DNA from: CBDUEF01 sp018063485
GTDB taxonomy: Bacteria; Pseudomonadota; Alphaproteobacteria; Rhodobacterales; Rhodobacteraceae
NCBI GenBank assembly: GCA_037045435.1
Contig: JBAOID010000041.1
Coordinates: 159,617-223,616 of the forward strand
Length of the DNA: 64,000 bases
Direction: 5' to 3'
The position numbers and the translations under genes were made by a program. Shown piece by piece: positions 39,545 through 47,187 of the stretch. A model generated the notes under the pieces. The model ran no database searches. It was not told the origin of the DNA and was given only the letters and a program-made list of their open reading frames with translations. Position 1 is the first letter of the stretch; each line of letters begins with the position of its first letter.

Positions 39545-40246
39545 TTATTTCGCCAGCTCTGCATCGAGCACTTCCTTGAGCTTGTCATAGCTCATATTGG
39601 TGTATTTGGTGCCGTTGATCATGAAAGAGGGCGTGCCTTCGATACCGTCGGCTTTGAAATTGGTCTCGAAATGCGCAACCAGTGCGTCGGCGGTGGCTGC
39701 GTCTTTCAGACAGAGATCAATCGTTGCATCATCCATCCCGGCAGTGCGGCCAATTTTTTTCAGGCTGGCAACAACAGCATTCGGATCATCGGTGGCCGCC
39801 CATTCGCTCTGGGTGTCAAACAGAATATCGGTGATGCCAAAATAACGCATCTCGCCACCGCAGCGGGCAACCATGGCGCCCCAAAGACCGAAGCGATCAA
39901 AGTAAACCTCGCGGTATTCAAACCGCATTTTGCCGGTGTCGATGTAATCGGTCTTGAGTTTGGGGAACACTTGGGTGTGGAAATCGGCGCAATGCGGGCA
40001 GGTGAATGAGGCATATTCGATAAAGTTGATTTTTGCATCGCTGGGGCCGATGGAGAAATCCTTGACCTCAATGGCTTTGGCATCGCTGGCCGGAGCAGTG
40101 GTATCGGCGGCAGGAGCCGTTGCGGTTTCGGCCTGAGCGGCCAGTGGAGCCAGTGCCGAAAGGTCGGTGCCGCGGCCATTGGCCCAGAACCCAAGCCCTG
40201 CCATCAGCACGATTGCGCCCAGCGCCATGCCATATTTCTTGTTCAT
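39545..40246 (-). CDS. DsbA-family thiol:disulfide oxidoreductase
   Basis: 233 residues: a signal anchor near residues 5-22, a Pro/Ala/Thr-rich linker to about 62, then a thioredoxin fold with IEYASFTCPHCADFH (active site Cys-Pro-His-Cys) and the cis-Pro loop IEGTPSFMING. It forms or isomerises disulfides in periplasmic proteins. It resembles DsbA-like proteins with an N-terminal membrane anchor (ScsC/BdbD-type). The upstream DUF721 gene ends 4 bp before it. Confidence 0.88.
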   Translation of the reverse strand: MNKKYGMALGAIVLMAGLGFWANGRGTDLSALAPLAAQAETATAPAADTTAPASDAKAIEVKDFSIGPSDAKINFIEYASFTCPHCADFHTQVFPKLKTDYIDTGKMRFEYREVYFDRFGLWGAMVARCGGEMRYFGITDILFDTQSEWAATDDPNAVVASLKKIGRTAGMDDATIDLCLKDAATADALVAHFETNFKADGIEGTPSFMINGTKYTNMSYDKLKEVLDAELAK

Positions 40247-40250
40247 TCCA

Positions 40251-40784
40251 TCAGCCTTTTTTCGGGTTATTGCGAGTTAAGACGTTTTGCGCCATGGCTT
40301 CAAGCGCCTTGCGCAAGCCGTCATCACGGATTGGCGCTGCCGTGCGCGCGGCTTCGGCGACGATCTGCGGATCGGGTTGCCTTTGCAGCGGGGTTGCGGG
40401 CAGGAATTGCGCCTGCCCCTCGGCAAAGCCGGTGGCAGCGGTTTGGGTGATCAGGATGCGGGCGATGGCGTTATAGCCATAGACCGCGTTCACCTTTTCC
40501 TTGAGCCGCGGCAGGTCCATCTGCACCATCGGCGCATGAGCCGAGGTGGTCAGCAGGGTCAGCGTCGCCCCCATGCCTTCACGGCCATAGCCGATCTTGA
40601 CCGGTCTTGTGATCGGGGCAAGCTGCGCTCCGGCAATTTCGGGCCAATGGGTAAGAAGGCGGGCCACAGCAAAGCCGCGGCTTTCGCTGGCGCTGCGAAT
40701 TTGTTCCTTCATCAAACCCGCGGCGGGTTCAAAGCCACGCCTGCGGCGCGAAGGATCGGGCATGGGTTGCGCTGTGCGGGCCAT
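40251..40784 (-). CDS. DUF721 family protein (DciA-like)
   Basis: 177 residues. The DUF721 core is RGFAVARLLTHWPEIAGAQLAPITRPVKI in pieces, with LTLLTTSAHAPMVQMDLPRLKEKV and IARILITQTA. The family includes DciA, the ancestral bacterial helicase loader; it lacks any catalytic motif. In alphaproteobacteria it commonly sits beside a DsbA-like gene and mutY, as here, with mutY divergent 83 bp away. Confidence 0.82.
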   Translation of the reverse strand: MARTAQPMPDPSRRRRGFEPAAGLMKEQIRSASESRGFAVARLLTHWPEIAGAQLAPITRPVKIGYGREGMGATLTLLTTSAHAPMVQMDLPRLKEKVNAVYGYNAIARILITQTAATGFAEGQAQFLPATPLQRQPDPQIVAEAARTAAPIRDDGLRKALEAMAQNVLTRNNPKKG

Positions 40785-40867
40785 CTGGTCCTGACTGGTT
40801 TCCTCGCTATGTTAGCCTGCAAAGCGGCGCTGCCGCCAGAGGCCAGCACCGGGGAAGGGAATAAAGA

Positions 40868-41912
40868 TTGCGTGAGAGGAATGCGAGCGCGGTTCTGCTG
40901 GACTGGTATGACACCCATGCGCGGGTGATGCCGTGGCGGGTTGGCCCTGCGGGGCGCAAGTCGGGCCTGCGGCCCGATCCCTATCACATCTGGCTGTCCG
41001 AGGTGATGTTGCAACAAACCACCGTCGCGGCGGTCAAGCGATTACTTCCGCCGCTTTGTGGCGCGCTGGCCATCGGTGGCCGATCTTGCAGCGGCGGCGG
41101 ATGGTGAGGTGATGGCCGAATGGGCGGGGCTTGGCTACTATGCACGCGCACGCAACCTTCTGGCCTGCGCGCGGGCGGTGGTGGCCGATCATGGCGGAGC
41201 GTTTCCCGACACGCGTGAGGAATTGCTGCGCCTGCCCGGCATTGGCCCCTACACGGCGGCGGCAGTGGCCTCGATTGCCTTTGATCGGCGCGAGACTGTG
41301 CTGGATGGCAATGTCGAGCGGGTGCTGGCGCGGCGCTATGCGGTGCTGACGCCGCTGCCCGACGCCAAGCCTGTGTTGATGGTGCTGGCCTCGGCGCTGA
41401 CGCCCGATGAACGCCCCGGCGATTATGCCCAAGCCGTGATGGATCTGGGGGCCACGATTTGCACCCCGCGCAATCCGGCTTGCGCGATGTGCCCGTGGCG
41501 GATGGGTTGCATGGCGGCGGATCAGGGGATTGCTGCCGATCTGCCGGCCAAACGCGCGAAACCGGTGAAGCCCACGCGGCAGGGAGTGGTCTGGATCGCG
41601 CGGCAGGGCGAGGGCTGGTTGGTGGAACGCCGCCCCGCCAAAGGGTTGCTGGGTGGGATGCTGGGCTTTCCGGGTGATGATTGGGACAGGGGCGGACAGG
41701 ACGGCCCGCCGATTGCGGCGAAATGGCAGGCGGTGGGCGAGGTGCGGCACACTTTCACGCATTTCCATTTGGTGTTGGAGGTGCATGTGGCCGAGGTTGC
41801 CAAGGGTCAAACACCCTCACGCGGTCAGTTTTTGCACAGCCCGGCGCTACGGGCCGAAGATTTGCCAACGGTGATGAAAAAGGCCTACCAGCTTGCCGCA
41901 GCCAATGAATGA
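40868..41912 (+). CDS. mutY: A/G-specific adenine glycosylase (frameshifted)
   Basis: Probable TTG start at 40868 (LRERNASAVLLDWYDTHAR). The frame breaks near 41041 after TTVAAVKR; removing one base gives YFRRFVARWPSVADLA. The corrected length is 347. Features are MLQQTTVAAV, the helix-hairpin-helix LPGIGPYTAAAVASIAF with catalytic Asp in VLDGNVERVLAR, the iron-sulfur cysteines CTPRNPACAMCPWRMGC (C-x6-C-x2-C-x5-C), and a C-terminal NUDIX-like domain (LGGMLGFPG, VRHTFTHFHL). It removes A opposite 8-oxoG. Confidence 0.92.
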
Positions 41913-41972
41913 CTGCACCGTTGAGTTTCAGGGCTTTTGCGCTAGGATTCGCCAAAATCACGAGGCCCCGAA

Positions 41973-43121
41973 ATGACCAGGATCCCAGCTGAACAACTGA
42001 CAAGCCTGCGCATGGCGCTGCCGTTCTGGCTCTCGCTCGGCACCATTCCGGTGGCGCTGATTGCGGCCTGGGTTGGCGGGTTGGCAGTGCTGTTGTTGCC
42101 CGCCTATACTTGGGGGCTTTACTCGATCCTTGATGCGATCACCGGCCAATATACCGAGAACACCGATACCGAAACCCCGCTGGACCAGTTGTTCTGGTAT
42201 CGGCTGATCACGCTGATCTGGTTTCCGATCCAGTTCATTCTGGTCTTTGGCATGATCTGGTTTGCCACCCATACCACCCATCTGGGCGCGCTGGAGAAAT
42301 TCGGGCTGGCCTTTGGCATCGGGGTGATTTCGGGCACCATCGGCATTGTCTATTCGCACGAGCTGATGCACCAAAAGCCTGCGTTCGAGCGTTGGCTGGG
42401 CGATCTCTTGATGGCGATGGCGCTCTATGGCCATTTCCGATCCGAACACCTGCGCGTGCATCACCTCTATGTCGGCACCCCCCGAGATGCGGTCACGGCG
42501 CGCTATAACGAGGGCTTTCACCGCTATTTCCCCCGCGTGCTGCGTGAGTGCCCGCGCTCGGCGTGGCGGGCCGAGGCGATGATGCTGGCACGCAAAGGGC
42601 TGCCGCCCTTGCACCGATCAAACCCGTTCTGGCGCTATGGCGCGCTGCAACTGGTGATGCTGGTGCTGGCGCTGATTGTCGGCGGTTGGGAGGGGCTTTT
42701 GCTGTTTGTCGTGCAAGCCGGGGTAGCCGTCTGGCAGTTGGAACTGGTCAATTACGTTGAACATTATGGGCTGACCCGCCGCCATCTGGGGAATGGCAAA
42801 TATGAGCATGTCTTGCCGCGCCATAGCTGGAATTCAGCGCATCGGGCCTCGAACTGGCTATTGATCAACCTTCAACGCCATTCCGATCACCATTACAAAC
42901 CCGACCGCCGCTATCCCTTGCTGCAAACTTATGGCGAAGACGAGGCCCCGCAATTGCCGCAGGGCTATCCGGTGATGACCTTTGTGGCGATGATCCCGCC
43001 GCTCTGGCGCAGGATGATGAACCCGCGTGTGCGGGCGTGGCGGCGTCAGTTTTATCCCGATATCGAAGATTGGAAGCCGTATTTCAAAGGCGGCAATCCG
43101 ATGCCCAAAGGTTCAGGTTGA
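41973..43121 (+). CDS. alkB: AlkB-type membrane di-iron alkane 1-monooxygenase
   Basis: 382 residues. Six hydrophobic segments, and the three histidine boxes plus the extra motif of integral-membrane di-iron hydroxylases: HELMHQ near 130, EHLRVHHLYVGTPRDAV near 155, NYVEHYGLTRR near 256 and LQRHSDHHYKPDRRYP near 300. It hydroxylates terminal carbons of alkanes or related hydrocarbons and needs rubredoxin and its reductase, neither of which is here. Such alkB genes are frequent in marine Rhodobacterales. Confidence 0.88.
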   Translation: MTRIPAEQLTSLRMALPFWLSLGTIPVALIAAWVGGLAVLLLPAYTWGLYSILDAITGQYTENTDTETPLDQLFWYRLITLIWFPIQFILVFGMIWFATHTTHLGALEKFGLAFGIGVISGTIGIVYSHELMHQKPAFERWLGDLLMAMALYGHFRSEHLRVHHLYVGTPRDAVTARYNEGFHRYFPRVLRECPRSAWRAEAMMLARKGLPPLHRSNPFWRYGALQLVMLVLALIVGGWEGLLLFVVQAGVAVWQLELVNYVEHYGLTRRHLGNGKYEHVLPRHSWNSAHRASNWLLINLQRHSDHHYKPDRRYPLLQTYGEDEAPQLPQGYPVMTFVAMIPPLWRRMMNPRVRAWRRQFYPDIEDWKPYFKGGNPMPKGSG

Positions 43122-43162
43122 ACTTGGCCACGGCTATATGGTTCAACCGGCTTTCATAAGAA

Positions 43163-43192
43163 AAGACCCCGTCACGCAAGCATGACGGGGCA
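43163..43192 (-). terminator. Rho-independent terminator of ccrM
   Basis: CCCCGTCA (43167-43174) pairs with TGACGGGG (43183-43190). On the minus strand TCTTTTCTTA follows. It is 75 bp past the ccrM stop and also just after alkB, so it may serve both. Confidence 0.75.
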
Positions 43193-43265
43193 GTTGTGCC
43201 GCAGGCGGACTGCGGCACGGCGTAAACCTAGGGTGGGCGGGATCAAGCCCGCCACGGGTCAGGGA

Positions 43266-44390
43266 TTAATGGCGGCGGCCTTGATCGGCCTCCATCTCGG
43301 CGCGGATCTGTTGGCGCAGAATATCGATCGGGATCATCTTGCCGTCGCGCTTGTAATGCCAATAGGTCCAGCCGTTGCAGCTTGGCGCGCCCTCATAGGC
43401 GGCGCCAACCTGATGGATCGAGCCTTTGACATCATTGCCGACCAGCGTGCCATCGGCGCGCACCTTGGCCGAAAAGCGGTTACCGATGGAGTAGAGTTCC
43501 TCACCGGGGCGCAGCATCCCACGCTCGACCACCTGGCCAAAGGGCACACGGGGTTCGGCGCGTTTCGATCCGGTGATTTCCAGTGCCGAAGCGTCAAAGC
43601 GGCGCACACGGTCAATCCGGGCAGTTGCGGCAGCGCGATAAGCCTCTTCCCGCTCTAGCCCGATGAAATCACGGCCCAACATCTTGGCGACAGCTCCGGT
43701 GGTGCCAGTGCCAAAAAACGGGTCAAGGATGACGTCGCCGGGGTTGGTCGTGGCAAGGATCACGCGGTGCAGCAAGCTTTCGGGCTTTTGCGTAGGATGC
43801 GCCTTGTCGCCGTTTTCGTCCTTCAGCCGCTCATGGCCGGTGCAGATCGGCAGCACCCAATCCGAGCGCATCTGCACCCCGTCATTGAGTTCCTTGAGCG
43901 CCTCATAGTTGAAGGTGTATTTGGAATTCTCATCGCGCGAGGCCCAGATCAGCGTCTCATGCGCGTTGGTCAGGCGCTTGCCGCGAAAGTTCGGCATCGG
44001 ATTGGATTTGCGCCAGATCACATCGTTCAGCATCCAAAAGCCCTGATCCTGCAAGGCAGAGCCAACGCGAAAGATGTTATGATACGAGCCGATCACCCAA
44101 ATGGCCCCATTGGGTTTCAGCAGACGTTTCGCCGCCGCCAGCCATTCCCTGGTGAACTTGTCATAGGCGGCAAAGCTGGAAAACTGGTCCCAGTGATCGT
44201 CGACCGCATCCACCTTGGAATTGTCAGGCCGATGCAGATCACCCTTCAATTGCAAATTATAGGGGGGGTCGGCAAAAATCAGGTCAATCGAGCCTGCCGG
44301 AAGGGAATTCATCAACTCGATGCAGTCACCCGCAAGGATCTGGTTCAGCGGCAGGAGTGATGCCTGCGCCGCGGTCATTTTGGTCGCCAT
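43266..44390 (-). CDS. ccrM: CcrM-type adenine-N6 DNA methyltransferase (GANTC)
   Basis: 374 residues, full length. Beta-class order: FADPPYNLQLKGDLHRPD (DPPY, motif IV) near residue 40 first, then HPTQKPESLLHRVI and DVILDPFFGTGTTGAVA (motif I). The C-terminal domain (about 270-360; GMLRPGEELYSIGN, VGAAYEGAPSCNGWTYWHYK) is the extension unique to CcrM. It methylates GANTC after replication as a cell-cycle mark in alphaproteobacteria. Two GANTC sites lie in its own upstream gap, after rnhB. Confidence 0.96.
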   Translation of the reverse strand: MATKMTAAQASLLPLNQILAGDCIELMNSLPAGSIDLIFADPPYNLQLKGDLHRPDNSKVDAVDDHWDQFSSFAAYDKFTREWLAAAKRLLKPNGAIWVIGSYHNIFRVGSALQDQGFWMLNDVIWRKSNPMPNFRGKRLTNAHETLIWASRDENSKYTFNYEALKELNDGVQMRSDWVLPICTGHERLKDENGDKAHPTQKPESLLHRVILATTNPGDVILDPFFGTGTTGAVAKMLGRDFIGLEREEAYRAAATARIDRVRRFDASALEITGSKRAEPRVPFGQVVERGMLRPGEELYSIGNRFSAKVRADGTLVGNDVKGSIHQVGAAYEGAPSCNGWTYWHYKRDGKMIPIDILRQQIRAEMEADQGRRH

Positions 44391-44450
44391 ATTCTGCCTC
44401 TGCCCTCGGTGTTATTCACCGTTTGTTGAAGCAGAGCATGAGTTAAAGCT

Positions 44451-44478
44451 GATTCGCCGTCAAATTCTTTATTGAATC
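44451..44478. promoter_or_regulatory. Two GANTC sites in the ccrM upstream region
   Basis: GATTC at 44451-44455 and GAATC at 44474-44478, 61-88 bp upstream of the ccrM start in the 98-bp rnhB-ccrM gap. CcrM methylates this sequence, and in Caulobacter GANTC sites in the ccrM promoter take part in its control. Confidence 0.5.
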
Positions 44479-44488
44479 AAAGGGTTAC

Positions 44489-45106
44489 TTATTTTCCTTG
44501 ATACAAGATATTGTGGACGGGCTTGAACGAACGTCTATGCCAAGGAGTGATCCCAAGATTTAGAAGCGCCTCCAGATGCAATTTTGTCGGGTAACCGGCA
44601 TTCTGGTCCCAGCCATAGCCGGGGTATTGTTGCGCCAAATCCACCATCAACCGGTCGCGTGTTACTTTTGCAACAATCGAGGCAGCGGCAATCGACAAAG
44701 ACCGCGCATCGCCCTTGATGATGGCAGTGGCACATCCTTTCAGACCAGCAGGAATGAGATTGCCGTCAATCAGCAGATGGCCCGGTACGATGTTCAGGCC
44801 CGCCACCGCGCGCTCCATCGCCAGATGAGAGGCGCGCAGGATGTTCAGTCGATCAATCTCCTCCACTGACGCATGGGCGACACAGACGGTAGCGCCTGCG
44901 AGGATCTGGTCAAACAGCGCCTCGCGCCGGGCGGCGCTCAACGCCTTGGAATCATTCAGACCGGGCGGGATATTCGTGGGATCGAGAATCACCGCCGCCG
45001 CCGTGACCGGCCCGGCCAAAGGGCCGCGCCCGACCTCATCCACACCCGCCACGGGGCTGGTGGGGCTGGCCAGTTCAAAGGAAAGATCGGGGATAGTTCT
45101 TACCAT
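44489..45106 (-). CDS. rnhB: Ribonuclease HII
   Basis: 205 residues. PVAGVDEVGRGPLAGPVTAA contains the first catalytic Asp-Glu pair, followed by LNDSKALSAARREAL, HLLIDGNLIPA with another active-site Asp, and IVAKVTRDRLM and YPGYGWDQNAGYPT. It removes RNA, including single ribonucleotides, from DNA-RNA hybrids. Placement directly upstream of ccrM on the same strand is a common Rhodobacteraceae order. Confidence 0.95.
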   Translation of the reverse strand: MVRTIPDLSFELASPTSPVAGVDEVGRGPLAGPVTAAAVILDPTNIPPGLNDSKALSAARREALFDQILAGATVCVAHASVEEIDRLNILRASHLAMERAVAGLNIVPGHLLIDGNLIPAGLKGCATAIIKGDARSLSIAAASIVAKVTRDRLMVDLAQQYPGYGWDQNAGYPTKLHLEALLNLGITPWHRRSFKPVHNILYQGK

Positions 45107-45155
45107 AGGGAGTTCTACCGCGTGAGGTGCTGCGGATAAAGGCCGGAAAAGGCAA

Positions 45156-45275
45156 GTGCATCTCGGTGGTGTCGAAGCCCGAAAGGCGGTTCATGCGTGA
45201 GACGCGGATCTGAATTTCGGCGATCAAGTGAGCGGGGCCTCTCGCTGCGATGCGTTCCCCAAACGCCTTGAGGCA
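45156..45275 (-). pseudogene. IS5-family transposase C-terminal remnant
   Basis: A minus-strand frame reads CLKAFGERIAARGPAHLIAE and IQIRVSRMNRLSGFDTTEMH. This resembles the C-terminal end of IS5-group transposases (CLKAFGERIAAR, then AEIQIR and LMNRF). About 40 residues remain, with no upstream catalytic DDE region and no terminal inverted repeats found in 45107-45420. Identification is from recalled family wording, so it is tentative. The rest of this 314-bp gap has nothing recognisable. Confidence 0.5.
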
Positions 45276-45420
45276 ACACCACCGCTGCCGAGCAAAGGCC
45301 CGGCATGTCGGTTTTGCAGGTGGTGATAAAAAGAGGGGGCGAAAGCTGCTCACCCTTCCGCCCCCAAATCAGGCCCATGGGAATGGGGACTGGGCCTGAA
45401 ACCTTGGCCTGAGAACGACG

Positions 45421-45918
45421 TTAGCGGCGACCACGGGTGCGGAACCCCGCGTCACGCAGGCATTGCTCGGAATAGACCCGATCGCGCTTGCCATAGATCC
45501 GCACCGAACGGGCACAATCGGGCAGGCGGTAGTTGAAACCCTCACGGCGCAGGCAGCTTTCGCTGTAAACGGTGACGGCACGGCCACGGTTGCTGTCAAT
45601 CTCGATGGCACAGGAGGAAGGCAGGCGCTTGCCACCATGCCCGCTACCACCATAATTGGGCTCGTTGTAGGCAGGAGGTTTTGGCTTGTTGTTGTCGATG
45701 CCATTGATGATCGCCCCTAGAATTAAGGCTGCGGCCAAAGCCTTGGCCAGATCATCACCGCGTTTATCGGCCATCGAGGGTACCGCCGAAGCAAAGACCA
45801 GCGAGGCCGCCATCAGGATCGTCATCAGACGGGCGCCCAGTTTCGCCAGAATCGGGCGGCGGGCATTGGTGTGACGGTTGGCATACTGGGTTTCGGCAAG
45901 CGTAAAGGACATTGTCAT
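45421..45918 (-). CDS. Exported hypothetical protein with paired Cys repeats
   Basis: 165 residues. A long N-region is followed by a membrane or signal segment (LMTILMAASLVFASAVPSMA) and a second hydrophobic stretch (LAKALAAALILGAIING). A Pro/Gly/Asn linker follows, and the C-terminal part repeats a motif: VYSESCLRREGFNYRLPDCA and VYSEQCLRDAGFR. Four cysteines (SSCAIE, ESC, PDC, EQC) may form disulfides outside the cytoplasm. The start could be internal; ATG 45918 has GGAG upstream. No family recognised. Confidence 0.65.
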   Translation of the reverse strand: MTMSFTLAETQYANRHTNARRPILAKLGARLMTILMAASLVFASAVPSMADKRGDDLAKALAAALILGAIINGIDNNKPKPPAYNEPNYGGSGHGGKRLPSSCAIEIDSNRGRAVTVYSESCLRREGFNYRLPDCARSVRIYGKRDRVYSEQCLRDAGFRTRGRR

Positions 45919-46116
45919 AGGGGGACTCCTTGAAGGCAGCTAGGATGGATCGCCTGGGCCACTTGATGCGGCGGCTTGGATGGGTTCATCCTGATCTTGC
46001 TACCCGCGCCAAGCAATATCGTGGGCTTGATAGGCAATAACACCCAGGCTAACCCGGCATGGTTATTGAATATCAGCGGCACTTTGCTCAGGATGCCTGC
46101 AACTCATACGGAGCAA

Positions 46117-46407
46117 ATGCCCATGAAACCCCTGATCCTTGCGATGGCCCTGCTGGCACTCATTGCCACGCCCGCCGCCGCCGATTGCTTTGCCGATTAC
46201 AAGGCAAAACAGGAGCCGCCTCTGAAACTGCACTACGGTGTGGCGCAGGTGTCCGATGCCAATTGCAGCAAACAGGCCGCCGCCAGCGAATTGGCGCCGC
46301 GTTTGGCCGCTGATGGCTGGACCTTGCTCAATGTTGTGTCCACATTCGGCCCCGAGGGTCTTGATGAAAGGAAAGCTAGTGCCGGAGCCTATTTCCTCCG
46401 CTACTGA
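46117..46407 (+). CDS. Small secreted hypothetical protein
   Basis: 96 residues from ATG 46117 (MPMKPLILAMALLALI), with a signal peptide ending TPAAA before DCFADYKAKQEPP. Two cysteines (DCF, ANC) remain in the mature protein of about 75 residues. It is probably periplasmic. The next gene starts inside its 3' end, so they are co-translated. No family recognised. Confidence 0.7.
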   Translation: MPMKPLILAMALLALIATPAAADCFADYKAKQEPPLKLHYGVAQVSDANCSKQAAASELAPRLAADGWTLLNVVSTFGPEGLDERKASAGAYFLRY

Positions 46408-47083
46408 CAGCCTGCGCGCTGGCAACCGCGTGGTGGCGGGCGGAATTGCGGCCATTGTGCTGATCCTTCTGGGCGCGGCGGTGTTCCTGTTTCTCAACCT
46501 GCCCGATGCCAACGCCTTCAACGCACGGGTAGAGCGGCTGTTCGTTGAAAACAACGATCTGCAAACCGGGGCCGAGATCAAGCTGTTGGAAATCCTCGCC
46601 CAATCAGGCACCTCGTTTTCCGAGGTGCTGCAAAGCTACCGCTCGGTGATCTTTGTGCTCTTGGTCTTTGCGACCGCCCTGATGGTCGCGGCGCTGGTGT
46701 TTCTGGTCACGATCATCACCTTGAACCGCCGGATTTCCGCAATCCAGCGCTCGGGGATCCAGGTGTCATCCCTGCTGATCAGCCGTGAAGGGCGCGCCGT
46801 CTATATCAACGATATGGAATTTGCGCTGACCGAAGCGGCGATTGAAACCCTGTCGGTTCTGGCCGAGGCCCGGATGGATGACGATGTGCTGACCGGCGCG
46901 CAGATCGAGGCGGTGATTTCAGGGCGCAACGAATCTGATTGTGACGAGGCCGCTGGGGCGACAAGAATCAAGCGCCTGCGCGACGCCTTGGGGAATCAGA
47001 TGGTGTCAGAACTGCTGGTCAAAACCATCGCAAGGCGCGGTTATGTGCTGGCGGTGGGCAAAGACACCATCAGAATGGTCTAG
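46364..47083 (+). CDS. Membrane-anchored winged-helix protein
   Basis: 239 residues from ATG 46364, or 234 from GTG 46379 with AGGA at a good distance. It has two hydrophobic helices (VVAGGIAAIVLILLGAAVF near 24-45 and VIFVLLVFATALMVAALVF near 88-112) separated by a short acidic loop. The cytoplasmic C-terminal 110 residues end in a winged-helix pattern: LTEAAIETLSVLAEA, TRIKRLRDALGNQMVSELLV and TIARRGYVLAV, like the OmpR effector domain. The layout is that of a one-component membrane regulator with the DNA-binding part after the anchor. Confidence 0.65.
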   Translation: MKGKLVPEPISSATDSLRAGNRVVAGGIAAIVLILLGAAVFLFLNLPDANAFNARVERLFVENNDLQTGAEIKLLEILAQSGTSFSEVLQSYRSVIFVLLVFATALMVAALVFLVTIITLNRRISAIQRSGIQVSSLLISREGRAVYINDMEFALTEAAIETLSVLAEARMDDDVLTGAQIEAVISGRNESDCDEAAGATRIKRLRDALGNQMVSELLVKTIARRGYVLAVGKDTIRMV

Positions 47084-47187
47084 CCGCCCCTGCCATCCGC
47101 ATCGTTCAAATATTCCTCGGGGGCAGCCCCCTTGGGCTTACCAAAAAGCCCAGGCGGGCAGACAGCCCCGCTTCTTTCGCCGCAACC

